Source: Tsukamurella conjunctivitidis (GTDB taxonomy: Bacteria; Actinomycetota; Actinomycetes; Mycobacteriales; Mycobacteriaceae). Taken from it: a stretch of 64,000 nt of DNA. The stretch lies in assembly GCF_007858475.1 (NCBI RefSeq), contig NZ_VIGX01000014.1, positions 36,041 to 100,040 of the forward strand, read 5' to 3'. The translations under genes and the position numbers were made by a program. A model generated the notes under the pieces. That model was given only the letters and a program-made list of their open reading frames with translations, ran no database searches and was not told where the DNA came from. Below are positions 34,997 through 41,929 of this stretch, one piece after another (positions within the stretch are counted from its first letter, which is position 1; each line of letters opens with the position of its first letter).

Positions 34997-36172
34997 ATGG
35001 GTACATCTGCGCTCCGCGCGTTCCAGGCGGGCATCGCGGCACTGGGGATCGGGATCGGCGAGTTCGAGGCGACGCCGCGCGACACGGCGCTCGCGCGCCG
35101 CGCCTTCGAGGCCGCCACCACCGCCGACCCGGGCATGGCCGACGCCTGGCTGGGCCGCGCCGCGGCCGGCGAGAACACCGCCGAGGTGGTCGCCGCACTG
35201 CATCGCCACGCCGACGCGATCGGCACCGCCGCCCGCCGGGTGGGGCTGCCGCCGGGCTCGCTGAGCAGCGCCTTCGCCACCGGCCTGTACGTCGACTACC
35301 CGCTGCGCGACGCCGCCACCGCGCACGTCGCCTACGCCGCGCGCCTGCTCGCCGACGGCGCGCCCGAGGAGGCCGAGCGCGTCCTGGACACCGCCCCGCC
35401 GTGCCCGATCGCGCACTACCAGCGCGCCGTCACCGCCGCCCGGGCCCGACGGTGGCCGGACGCCCTGACCGCGCTCGACGGCCACGCCGACTGGGACGAC
35501 GCCGTGCTCGCCGCGGCGGCCGCCACTATCGCGGGCTCCGCCGCCGCGCAGCTCGGGCGGTTCTCCGAGGCGGCGCGGCTGCTCACGGTCGCCGCCGAAG
35601 GACCGGTGCCGGGCGCCGCCGCCGCGGCCCGCTACTGCCACGCCCTCGTCCTGCGCGAGCAGGGCGAGGAGGAGCGCGCTCGGGAGCTGCTGGAACGCGC
35701 GGCACCGTCGTACCCGCCCGCGGAGGCGGCGCTGCGGGACCCGAGCCATCGCCTGGTGCTCGACGCGCCGGACGCGTCCCTCCCGGCCGACGCGCCCGCC
35801 GGGGAGGGCGAGGAACTGCTCGCCGCGGCCGCCGCCGAGTTGGAACGGCAGGTGGGGCTGCGCGAGGTGAAGGAGCAGGTCACCCGCCTGCGGACCACGA
35901 TGCAACTCGCGAAGGTGCGCGCCGACCGCGGGCTGACCAGCGGCAGCCGCTCGCTGCACCTCGCCTTCACCGGTCCGCCCGGCACGGGCAAGACGACGGT
36001 GGCACGCATCGTCGCTCGCATGTATCGCGGCCTGGGGCTGCTCGCCACCGACACCGTCGTCGAGTGCTCTCGCCGCGACCTCGTGGGCCAGTACCTCGGC
36101 GCCACCGCGCAGAAGACCAGCGCCGTGATCGACTCCGCGCTGGACGGCGTCCTGTTCATCGACGAGGCATAA
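34997..36172 (+). pseudogene. eccA: eccA 5' fragment, interrupted by the integrated element
   Basis: The frame encodes 391 residues and stops at TAA in the first bases of the element. Residues 1-260 are TPR-like helical repeats ([17 protein letters not shown] and similar). From about 275 the AAA+ module of the CbxX/EccA class begins ([14 protein letters not shown]), with Walker [15 protein letters not shown] near 325. The fragment ends inside Walker B (VLFIDEA). The missing sensor and arginine-finger part lies in frame at 47200-47721. Joined across the shared 8 bases the gene encodes 561 residues, close to normal EccA length. No other ESX genes are nearby, so the assignment to a secretion system rests on domain order. 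Confidence 0.85.
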
Positions 36173-36198
36173 CTAGGGTTTGGACTCAGTTACTGAGT
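36161..36198. other. attL of the integrative element
   Basis: The core GACGAGGC (36161-36168) is the eccA Asp-Glu-Ala sequence. On the element side, 15 bases later, lies ACTCAGT (36184-36190). This is also the left arm of a palindrome ACTCAGT-T-ACTGAGT (36184-36198). Together with the attR side it forms a symmetric attP. Confidence 0.7.
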
Positions 36199-36217
36199 AG
36201 CCCGAAAGGAACCCGTT

Positions 36218-36547
36218 ATGACCACCACACCCGAAATCTCCTCCGCCGCCGACTCCCAGCTTCACGAGGCCATCCAGGCCCTGATGCCGCAGCCCTACAA
36301 CCTCACACAGGAACAGATCGCGACCATCCGGGCTCAGGTCACCACATGGCTGGACGATGCGTGCGCACGGCTTACGCGCGAACTGCGCATCGAGCGCGAC
36401 GGCGTGAAAGTCGCTCATTTCGGCGACGGAGTGGTGCACATCCTGATTGACGACACCCACGAGATATACGGCGTTCCGGTACAGACTCTGCGCACCCTGG
36501 TCGAGGTCGGCGAGGAACTATTGGCGATGTTGGACGCCCCGAGCTAA
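36218..36547 (+). CDS. Small hypothetical protein of the element
   Basis: A 109-residue, mostly helical protein. AAAGGA lies 7 bases before the ATG. It contains NLTQEQIATIRAQVTTWLDDAC and ends IYGVPVQTLRTLVEVGEELLAML. No family was recognised. It is the first element gene after attL and is transcribed inward. Confidence 0.6.
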   Translation: MTTTPEISSAADSQLHEAIQALMPQPYNLTQEQIATIRAQVTTWLDDACARLTRELRIERDGVKVAHFGDGVVHILIDDTHEIYGVPVQTLRTLVEVGEELLAMLDAPS

Positions 36548-36564
36548 ATCCAGCTTCACAGCCC

Positions 36565-36604
36565 TGATGGTCGTAGAGCCGGTTCGACTCCGGTTCGGGG
36601 TGCA
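36565..36604 (+). other. tRNA 3'-half-like sequence
   Basis: GCCGG-TTCGACT-CCGGT (36578-36594) is a canonical 5-bp T-arm with the TTCGACT loop, followed by TCGGGGT and GCA, like a tRNA acceptor 3' strand. CCCCGA at 36537-36542 could pair with it, but only 35 bases separate the acceptor and T-stem. A D-arm and anticodon arm cannot both fit, and the 5' part is inside the preceding coding sequence. It is therefore a fragment, not a working tRNA gene. Confidence 0.5.
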
Positions 36605-36649
36605 ACGATAACGCGCCACAAGAAGAAGGCGCGATCTACGATTCCCAGA

Positions 36650-37066
36650 ATGAACACCAAGAAGGTCGGTTCGATAGCTGCACTTACGGTTTCGGGACTC
36701 CTCCTCATTCCACTGACTTTGCTCCTGCTTCTCCCCATGAAGGCGACAGGCGTCGACTGCGGCACTGTCTTCGCCTCCGACAAGTCGTGGACGTACACCT
36801 CGTCCTACAACAGCGACGATCCTGGCGTCTACTTCCGAGGCTCCACGTCACAAGCGGAGCTGGAACAAGGTGCCCAGGATGCCGTCAGTGCTTTGATGGC
36901 CGATGCGCGGCGGGGATCAGCTTCGTATCACTATTGCAAAGAACGCCATCAGGAGCGCCGTATCTGGGTCGGCGTCATCGGTGCAGGTGCTGTCCTGGCA
37001 GGCGGCTTTGGAGCTTGGCTCTTGTGGGGTCACCGGCTTCGCCGCCCGAGCGCTACTTCGCGATAG
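36650..37066 (+). CDS. Two-helix membrane protein of the element
   Basis: A 138-residue protein with a membrane helix at about 8-30, an extracytoplasmic part of some 70 residues with two cysteines (VDCGTVF and YHYCKERH), and a second helix at about 105-125 followed by a basic tail. A C-x-C disulphide outside the cell is possible. Placed near the element end, it could be cargo such as a superinfection-exclusion protein, but nothing proves it. Its 3' end overlaps the convergent ParB-like gene. Confidence 0.55.
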   Translation: MNTKKVGSIAALTVSGLLLIPLTLLLLLPMKATGVDCGTVFASDKSWTYTSSYNSDDPGVYFRGSTSQAELEQGAQDAVSALMADARRGSASYHYCKERHQERRIWVGVIGAGAVLAGGFGAWLLWGHRLRRPSATSR

Positions 37067-37506
37067 ATGCGTTCTGCGGCCTTCTTGGCGCGCTCTTCAA
37101 TGGTGGGTTCTGGCTTGGGTGGGGCGCTCTTGGCCCGTTCCGCTTTTGCAGCGGCAGACGGGGCGACCTCACCGTTCTTGATCTTCTCGAACGCCTCTGG
37201 ATTGTTCTTCATGACGAAGTGAGCGTCACGCACTGATCTTCCAGACACTCCGAACATGTCACCGGCCTCATCGGAGGCCGTGCCGCCCCTCACCTGTTCT
37301 GGCAAATTTGCCATAACTGCCTTAGCGGCCTCGTTATTCTGCGCCGCAATCTGCCGCTTCTTCGCCTCAGCCGCGAACACCTCGAGGTACTCCGCAGCGA
37401 TAGCTGCTCGTTGCTTGGGTTGGAGGTGCCGACGATGCAGATTGTGCGAGATGATCCACAGACCGATCGCATGCCCCAAACCGAAGGACGTGCGGAAATT
37501 CCGCAC
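37030..37506 (-). CDS. ParB-like/HTH protein, probably N-terminally truncated
   Basis: About 158 residues from a GTG at 37506. The sequence ISHNLHRRHLQPKQRAAIAAEY, then GDMFGVSGRSVRDAHFVMKNNPEAFEKIKNGEV, matches the part of phage ParB-like proteins that follows the catalytic ParB/sulfiredoxin fold. That means the segment ending NLHRRHLT plus the helix-turn-helix. The preceding ParB fold (GxRR/ERR box) is absent. The frame stays open upstream to 37584 but there overlaps a transcription terminator. It is read as the C-terminal remnant of a ParB-like gene. A Lys/Ala-rich tail ends the protein. Confidence 0.5.
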   Translation of the reverse strand: MRNFRTSFGLGHAIGLWIISHNLHRRHLQPKQRAAIAAEYLEVFAAEAKKRQIAAQNNEAAKAVMANLPEQVRGGTASDEAGDMFGVSGRSVRDAHFVMKNNPEAFEKIKNGEVAPSAAAKAERAKSAPPKPEPTIEERAKKAAERIYREVALGRRSR

Positions 37507-37563
37507 GTCGAAGAGCGTACCGACACGAAGGGGCGGTCTCAGCCCGCCAGCCCCTAAACGGCG

Positions 37564-37603
37564 AAAAAGCCCCCGCCAAGGCAATCACACCTTGACGGGG
37601 GCT
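37564..37603 (-). terminator. Rho-independent terminator of the element's minus-strand operon
   Basis: AGCCCCCGCCAAGG (37568-37581) pairs with CCTTGACGGGGGCT (37590-37603) with one mismatch. On the minus strand the stem is followed by a run of five T (37568-37564). It lies 41 bases beyond the stop of the 37644-38411 gene and is the clearest intrinsic terminator in the window. Confidence 0.8.
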
Positions 37604-37643
37604 AAATCGTTCTACGGCCAAACTAGAGGCCAATACAGGGAAC

Positions 37644-38411
37644 CTACAGGTTGTGGCCCAATACGACCTTCTCCGGTGCAGCCTGCGGCCCCGGAATACC
37701 GCCACCGGTATTTCTCGTGTCAAACGGATCGAACTGCCCCGACACCTCCGGCTCCGTCACCGTGGACTGTGCAGCCGCCTCATACAATTCCCGACCGGAC
37801 CCATCCTCAATATCCAACTCGATGCGTCCTGTCTTCCGCGCCCACGCCAAGTGCCCAATCCGCCACTGCCGATGCGACAGCTTCGCATGAGCACCCCCCT
37901 CGGAAGGAATGGCACGCACATTCAACAGTGCACGCTCGGCGCTCTGGACAGCCTTCCAGGCCCCCAACAGGCTCTTGTACTCGCGGTACTCATCGACCAG
38001 CCCAGTACCAATCGCGTCCTCCGCCGACAGGTGCGCGGCAACAGGCCGCAGTTCGTTGTACCGGTCTCGCAGGGCGTCGCGGCGGCGATCAATCTCAGCA
38101 ACCGCTTCGTCACCATGCTCGGCGAGACTGTCCCGCAGCTCACGAAGATGAACACCCACGATGCGGTCCCCGACAGCTCGCACTCGCGCCGGGTCGGGTT
38201 CACTGGCCTCGCGGAGCACCTGCTTCACGTCAAGCTTGTCAGCCCGGAAGGTGGCGGCACCGGCAACATCAGCGAGAAACCGCCTCAGGGTGTTGAACGT
38301 GGCCTTCTCGTCCGTCATGTCGAATCCGAGGTAATCGAGGGCTTCGACGGCCTTCCGAACCTCCGCGAAGTCCCTCGCCGAAATCTGAGCAACAGTAGCA
38401 GCATCATCCAT
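37644..38411 (-). CDS. Hypothetical helical protein downstream of the TerS-like gene
   Basis: A 255-residue soluble, helix-rich protein. AGAAGGA precedes the ATG at 38411 by 8 bases. It has RDALRDRYNELRPVAAHL and SLLGAWKAVQSAERALL helices and a Gly/Pro-rich C-terminal end. No family was recognised. It follows the TerS-like gene in the same operon and is closed by the terminator at 37564-37603, so it may be a packaging or capsid-interacting protein of the element. That role is a guess. Confidence 0.5.
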   Translation of the reverse strand: MDDAATVAQISARDFAEVRKAVEALDYLGFDMTDEKATFNTLRRFLADVAGAATFRADKLDVKQVLREASEPDPARVRAVGDRIVGVHLRELRDSLAEHGDEAVAEIDRRRDALRDRYNELRPVAAHLSAEDAIGTGLVDEYREYKSLLGAWKAVQSAERALLNVRAIPSEGGAHAKLSHRQWRIGHLAWARKTGRIELDIEDGSGRELYEAAAQSTVTEPEVSGQFDPFDTRNTGGGIPGPQAAPEKVVLGHNL

Positions 38412-38439
38412 AGTGTTAATCCTTCTCAATTCCTTCTTG

Positions 38440-38871
38440 TTAGTCTAGCTCGCCGGCCAGAAACCGGTCCATATCATCAATAGCGGCCAACTCGGCCTTC
38501 TTCTCAGCGATCTCACGCTGCAAATCAATCTTCGACCGAGCCTTATCAATAATCTGCCCAGCCGGACCACGCGGCCTACTAGACCCCGCATACCTCTCCA
38601 ACTTCGAAATCCCCAACGCCGCGAACAGCTGCTTAAGCGTAGACGCAAGATTCCGCAATTCCACGACGAGCGGCGAAGCAACCAAATCCCCACGATGATT
38701 CTCCACCATCAAAGGCGAACCATCACGCAAAGCATCATTCACCCGTTCGGCCTGATCCGCGATCCGGCAAGCCTGCACCACCAGGACCTCATTCGAGCTA
38801 TCCACGTGGTACGCCGCCGAAATCGCAACCCACAACGCCTCACCGGCCTCACCGAACCCGTACTCACCCAT
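38440..38871 (-). CDS. Phage terminase small subunit-like protein (P27-type)
   Basis: A 143-residue helical protein. The pattern EVLVVQACRIADQAERVNDALRDG, then SPLVVELRNLASTLKQLFAALGI, is that of actinophage P27-family terminase small subunits (acidic helix 1, a short hairpin, then E-L-R...L-L..LG). A coiled-coil-like C-terminus (RSKIDLQREIAEKKAELAAI) could mediate ring assembly. GGAGG lies 7 bases before the ATG at 38871. No large terminase is nearby, so it may redirect a helper phage's packaging machine. The family call is from pattern alone and needs a profile search. Confidence 0.5.
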   Translation of the reverse strand: MGEYGFGEAGEALWVAISAAYHVDSSNEVLVVQACRIADQAERVNDALRDGSPLMVENHRGDLVASPLVVELRNLASTLKQLFAALGISKLERYAGSSRPRGPAGQIIDKARSKIDLQREIAEKKAELAAIDDMDRFLAGELD

Positions 38872-39109
38872 CACGCAACCTCCACTGAGGAAGCGCCCAC
38901 ACCGCTGACACCCGCTCAATCCAGGAATCCCGCTGCAACTCCACCGCCGCACGATGAGCAGACGAACGACTCATCCCAGCACACCGGCCAACATCAGCCC
39001 AATCAGTCGCCGGGGTCACCCCATCCACCGCAATACTCGCTAAACCGACAAGAAGCCTAACCGCATTCGCAGTCAAATCCGACCGCACTGCCGCCTTCAT
39101 CAAATCCAT
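38864..39109 (-). CDS. Small helix-turn-helix DNA-binding protein
   Basis: An 81-residue winged-helix-like protein: ANAVRLLVGLASIAVDG, WADVGRCAGMSRSSAHRAAVELQRDSWIERV is a helix-turn-helix with recognition helix SRSSAHRAAVEL. GGAGG lies 6 bases before the ATG. Its end overlaps the TerS-like start by 8 bases, so the two are co-translated. It might bind the packaging site or regulate the operon. Confidence 0.55.
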   Translation of the reverse strand: MDLMKAAVRSDLTANAVRLLVGLASIAVDGVTPATDWADVGRCAGMSRSSAHRAAVELQRDSWIERVSAVWALPQWRLRDG

Positions 39110-39383
39110 TCATTTCCTCCAACCGTCTCAAACTCTAAGGCTATTTCTATCCCCCGCCGAAAACCGAAACTCGAATCAAAATCTCACTTGAACTGTCCCC
39201 GCCCCTAAGGCCGAATCCCCGTGGACACACACAGGCCGATACGCCCAGGAGGCGGCCCGAGGGTTGGGGGCAGGCCCTCCCCCCACCCTTGTTGTGCGGC
39301 AACGGTTTTCGCTTGTGTTGTTGGCGTGGTGGTGATAGCGTTGTGTCATTCCCCTTTTCCTCTCGTCTTCGGAGGCATTCGCT

Positions 39384-39629
39384 ATGCGTACTGTCATCGC
39401 TGTTCTGGTCGTGTTCGCCGGCATCACGCTCACGCCTTCTCTGGGCTCGTTCTTGCTTGGTGGCCTAGTTGTCGGCAGTGCGGGTTTCCTGCTGCTGCTG
39501 AACGCGGGTGAGCGGCAAGAGCGCACCATTGTTCGCCGGACGCAGGATGAGTGCGCGGAGTCCATAAAGGCCTACGCCGAGGGGTACGCTGCCGGTCTTG
39601 CCGATGAGAGCGAACCTGTCGCGGCTTAG
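39384..39629 (+). CDS. Small two-helix membrane protein of the element
   Basis: An 81-residue protein with hydrophobic segments at about 3-20 and 22-42 and a charged C-terminal half (RQERTIVRRTQDECAESIKAYAEGYAAGLAD). GGAGG lies 8 bases before the ATG. It is transcribed against the surrounding operon and overlaps the end of the 39626-39778 gene by 4 bases. It may be made in the integrated state, possibly as an exclusion factor, but this is not shown by sequence. Confidence 0.5.
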   Translation: MRTVIAVLVVFAGITLTPSLGSFLLGGLVVGSAGFLLLLNAGERQERTIVRRTQDECAESIKAYAEGYAAGLADESEPVAA

Positions 39630-39778
39630 TCGATATCCCAGTCTTCGAAATAGCTTGGCCCCGGTCTGGGCTGGCGCAATCTGACATGCTCGGTGTCGAG
39701 GGATTCGAGCCACTCGTATTCGGCTTGCATCACATCGTCGATAATCTGCTCAACGTCGAACCGTTTGGCTCTGCTCAT
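39626..39778 (-). CDS. 50-residue hypothetical protein
   Basis: It starts MSRAKRFDVEQIIDDVMQ and ends FEDWDID. It is strongly acidic after a basic start and has no recognised family. The ATG overlaps the stop of the upstream small gene (ATGA). It is the last gene of a run of tiny coupled genes. Confidence 0.45.
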   Translation of the reverse strand: MSRAKRFDVEQIIDDVMQAEYEWLESLDTEHVRLRQPRPGPSYFEDWDID

Positions 39779-39978
39779 AGGAGGGTTTCCAATTCATCTA
39801 AACGGTCATGGAGTTGATCGAGAAGTGTTCTCAGTTCGTTCACTGTGACTGTTATGCGTTGGTGTGAGCTGTGGAGCGTTACTCGTCCTTGGTCACTGAG
39901 TCCTACTCGGAGGAGAGGGAGAGTAGAGGCTGTTGGTGGTTTTAGGTGTTGTCCTGCGTGGGGGTTTGTGAGTTGCAA
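39775..39978 (-). CDS. 67-residue hypothetical protein with heptad-rich C-terminus
   Basis: The TTG start at 39978 is supported by AAAAGGAG just upstream, inside the end of the preceding mini-gene. The C-terminal VNELRTLLDQLHDRLDELETLL has leucine heptads and may dimerise. The first half has RVGLSDQGRVTLHSSHQRI. Function is unknown. Confidence 0.45.
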   Translation of the reverse strand: MQLTNPHAGQHLKPPTASTLPLLRVGLSDQGRVTLHSSHQRITVTVNELRTLLDQLHDRLDELETLL

Positions 39979-39979
39979 A

Positions 39980-40057
39980 TCACTCCTTTTTGCCGCGCGA
40001 TTCGAGGTTGTTGAGGAGTTGCGCCGCGAGGGTGTGGAGCACTTGTGCGTCGGTCAC
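39980..40057 (-). CDS. 25-residue translationally coupled mini-gene
   Basis: GTG at 40057 overlaps the stop of the 40054-40263 gene (GTGA). It encodes a single amphipathic helix (VLHTLAAQLLNNLESRGKK). Its last codons carry the AAGGAG used by the next gene. Whether the peptide matters or the frame only carries ribosomes onward is open. Confidence 0.3.
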   Translation of the reverse strand: MTDAQVLHTLAAQLLNNLESRGKKE

Positions 40058-40263
40058 CAGGTGCGACCGGTTCGTGCCGGTGTGCTGGTGTTTGGGGTGT
40101 CGGGGGCGTGCAAGGCGGTGATCGCTGCGATGAGAGTTTCGGCGCTCGCACCGGGGAAGTAGACAGTCACCCCATCCTGTGAGAGGGCGATACGCCCTGA
40201 CGCCGTGAGTGACACCGCTATCGGTTCTGTTTCGGTTTGGACCAGGTAGCTGAATTCGGTCAC
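40054..40263 (-). CDS. 69-residue hypothetical protein
   Basis: GTG start at 40263 overlaps the upstream stop (GTGA). It begins MTEFSYLVQTETEPIAVSLTASGRIALSQDGVTVYF-like beta-strand sequence and ends in a Pro/Thr-rich tail. Its style resembles the small single-domain proteins of actinophage early regions. Confidence 0.45.
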   Translation of the reverse strand: MTEFSYLVQTETEPIAVSLTASGRIALSQDGVTVYFPGASAETLIAAITALHAPDTPNTSTPARTGRTW

Positions 40264-40418
40264 GCTTCACCCCCGCTGCTGTATACCGTGTCCGCGCCGC
40301 TATTCAGGGCTTGCGCGATTAGCTGCCCGGCCTCTGCCAGTTCCTCGTCGGTGAGGAAGACGTAGGTGCGTGGGGTGGTGAGTCGCCAGTCGCCGCGTCG
40401 GGTCCGTGTGAGTTTCAT
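40260..40418 (-). CDS. 52-residue hypothetical protein
   Basis: It encodes MKLTRTRRGDWRLTTPRTYV followed by an acidic helix with TDEELAEAGQLIAQAL. CAGGAGA lies 7 bases before the ATG at 40418. Both ends overlap neighbours by 4 bases. The basic N-terminus and acidic helix could bind nucleic acid or protein. Confidence 0.5.
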   Translation of the reverse strand: MKLTRTRRGDWRLTTPRTYVFLTDEELAEAGQLIAQALNSGADTVYSSGGEA

Positions 40419-40630
40419 GTGTTGTTCTCCTGTTGCCATGCGATGCCCGTCGGCGTCGCGATGTAGCCGTGGCCGTCGAGGTAGACGACATAGTTGTGGA
40501 GCTTTAGCCAGCCGAGCGCGGTTGCCGTGACGATCTCGCTGATGCCGAGCTGTGCGGCGATGTCTGCGAGGTGGCGTGGTCGGGTTGTGATGAGCGGGAT
40601 GAGTTCCCTGCGGTGGTCGCGGTCAGTCAT
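40415..40630 (-). CDS. 71-residue winged-helix-like protein
   Basis: LIPLITTRPRHLADIAAQLGISEIVTATALGWLKLHNYVVYLDGHGYIAT has the order of a winged helix: helix, helix-turn-helix, then two strands. GAAGGA lies 7 bases before the ATG. It overlaps the next gene by ATGA. It is a likely small DNA-binding regulator. Confidence 0.5.
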   Translation of the reverse strand: MTDRDHRRELIPLITTRPRHLADIAAQLGISEIVTATALGWLKLHNYVVYLDGHGYIATPTGIAWQQENNT

Positions 40631-40910
40631 CGTGCTGTCCTTCTGCGAGGTCCACGAGGGCGTCGGCTACGCGGATAAGATCGTCTGCTGCGACTCGCAC
40701 GTAGAAGATTCCGCTGCGGAGGATCGCCCCGTTGGTGTCGGGCTCGACTTCGAGGTGCACGATGGATCGGTCCTGTTGGCCGTCGTCGTAGTGGCGTCGA
40801 AGGTCCGTGATGAGCCGGTGCGCGTCGGCAGCGTTTTTTAGTGTCACCGCGTGTGTTCCCCGCCGGATCTCATATTTCTCGCCGTCGCCCCGAAGGCTGA
40901 GTCGAGTCAA
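40623..40910 (-). CDS. 95-residue hypothetical protein
   Basis: TTG start at 40910 overlaps the stop of the upstream wHTH gene (TTGA). The sequence has LRGDGEKYEIRRGTHAVTLKNAADAHRLITDL, then SIVHLEVEPDTNGAILRSGIFYVRVAADDLIRVADAL. It appears to be an alpha-beta fold with a helical end. No family was recognised. Confidence 0.45.
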   Translation of the reverse strand: MTRLSLRGDGEKYEIRRGTHAVTLKNAADAHRLITDLRRHYDDGQQDRSIVHLEVEPDTNGAILRSGIFYVRVAADDLIRVADALVDLAEGQHDD

Positions 40911-41137
40911 TTGGCAAGCTCCTGCAGGTGTGCGCGACCCGCGTCGGTGATCCGATAGCGCCCACGTACGGGGCGTTCGACAAGTCCTGCGGACAGGAGC
41001 GCACCGAGCACGCCGGGAACCGTAGAGGCGGCCAGCAGAGACGTCCGCGACAACTGATCGGTTGTCCAGACTTCGCCGTCCGCGAGCACGCCGAGGACAT
41101 GCCCCGGCGCGGCCTGGTGAATGTTGATCTGTGCCAT
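40907..41137 (-). CDS. 76-residue winged-helix protein
   Basis: HVLGVLADGEVWTTDQLSRTSLLAASTVPGVLGALLSAGLVERPVRGRYRITDAGRAHL reads as a PadR/MarR-like winged helix with recognition helix AASTVPGVLGALL and a wing ending YRIT. AAGGGAG precedes the ATG. A hairpin lies just upstream (41162-41190). It may control the small-gene operon. Confidence 0.55.
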   Translation of the reverse strand: MAQINIHQAAPGHVLGVLADGEVWTTDQLSRTSLLAASTVPGVLGALLSAGLVERPVRGRYRITDAGRAHLQELAN

Positions 41138-41161
41138 TTTTGTGACTCCCTTGGATATGAG

Positions 41162-41190
41162 AAAAGCCCCTCAGATCGTTTCTGGGGGCT
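41162..41190 (-). terminator. Hairpin with T-tail between element genes
   Basis: On the minus strand AGCCCC(C)AGA and TCT(G)AGGGGCT form a stem with a short loop, followed by TTTTC. It lies after the gene ending at 41210 and only about 25 bases before the start at 41137. It could act as a partial terminator or attenuator inside the operon. Confidence 0.55.
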
Positions 41191-41209
41191 CGATGTGTGT
41201 GGTTGTTGT

Positions 41210-41365
41210 TTAGTGGCCGTGAAGCCGGTTGGCGCGATGCCACTCGGTGACGGTGAGCGGGCTCCAGTGAGGCGGTTCCTGCTCGAACCAGTACGGAGCA
41301 CGCTCTGGGGCAGGATTGGCGCGATGCCACTGCTCCAGATCGGGCAGAAACTCGTCCTCAGTCAC
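41210..41365 (-). CDS. 51-residue hypothetical protein with repeated EWHRAN motif
   Basis: GTG at 41365 overlaps the stop of the upstream gene (GTGA). The peptide contains two copies of a short motif (LEQWHRANPAP and VTEWHRANRLHG) separated by a Trp/Pro-rich stretch. Function is unknown. Confidence 0.4.
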   Translation of the reverse strand: MTEDEFLPDLEQWHRANPAPERAPYWFEQEPPHWSPLTVTEWHRANRLHGH

Positions 41366-41682
41366 GAGGGGTACCTCCGCTGCAGTTCCCACCAGGACAG
41401 CACGCGCAGCTTCGCGCAGACGATGTGCACGGCGGTCTGCTGCGCGGTTGCATTCCATCCACGCCAGGTGATCTCGGCGGGGACTTTCGGCCCGTACTTG
41501 CATACGAGTGCGAGGGCCTCGACGGTTACCGCGTCGTGGTCGGCGTCGTTGGGGATTCCTCCGGCGGCGACGATGCTGCGGAGGATCGGCCAGTATTGGT
41601 TTCGGATGGCGTGGTGCCCAGTGCGGAGTAGCCGCCCGTTGCTGTCGTAGATCGCGTTGTCTTTGCGAGTGATCGCGGTCAA
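41362..41682 (-). CDS. 106-residue hypothetical protein
   Basis: The TTG at 41682 is chosen as start because TGGAGGAG lies 7 bases upstream. A GTG at 41718 would extend it by 12 residues. It encodes a protein with AIRNQYWPILRSIVAAGGIPNDADHDAV and a Trp-rich end (RVLSWWELQRRYPS). It lies first in the operon after the repeat region at 41720-41922. Confidence 0.45.
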   Translation of the reverse strand: MTAITRKDNAIYDSNGRLLRTGHHAIRNQYWPILRSIVAAGGIPNDADHDAVTVEALALVCKYGPKVPAEITWRGWNATAQQTAVHIVCAKLRVLSWWELQRRYPS

Positions 41683-41719
41683 GTTCGTTCTCCTCCATGG
41701 GCGCGGGGTGTTATTCACG

Positions 41720-41921
41720 TCCCCCGTGGTGCCCGTAGGCTCTGACCTGGTGTTTTATGATCCCCCATGGCTTGCCCCATGGTCCCCCGTGGTGCCCCAT
41801 GGTCTGACCTGGGGATTTGTAATGTTTGCGCAGGTCACACCTTCGGGGACCTTGGGGGACCTCGGGGGATACCTTGGGGGATGACATATATGCAGGTCAT
41901 CACCTTCGGGGACCTTGGGGG
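41720..41921. repeat. Iteron-like repeat cluster, candidate replication origin
   Basis: Six 10-base units ACCTTSGGGG or close variants lie at 41839, 41849, 41859, 41871, 41902 and 41912. Four are in tandem at helical phase, and each block is preceded by GCAGGTCA. To their left, units of opposite orientation (TCCCCCGTGG 41720 and 41783, TCCCCCATGG 41761, CCCCATGG 41775 and 41795) flank an AT-richer gap (GGATTTGTAATGTTTGCG). The cluster lies just 3' of the RecA-like ATPase gene. Iterons next to a replication ATPase suggest an origin. A regulator-binding region is the alternative. Confidence 0.55.
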
Positions 41922-41929
41922 ACGATTTT

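Noticed and set aside
36537-36604. A complete tRNA gene
   Set aside because: Only 35 bases separate acceptor and T stems, so D and anticodon arms cannot both form. It is reported as a fragment.
41839-41921. A CRISPR array
   Set aside because: Units are only 10 bases, almost without spacers, and no cas gene is nearby.
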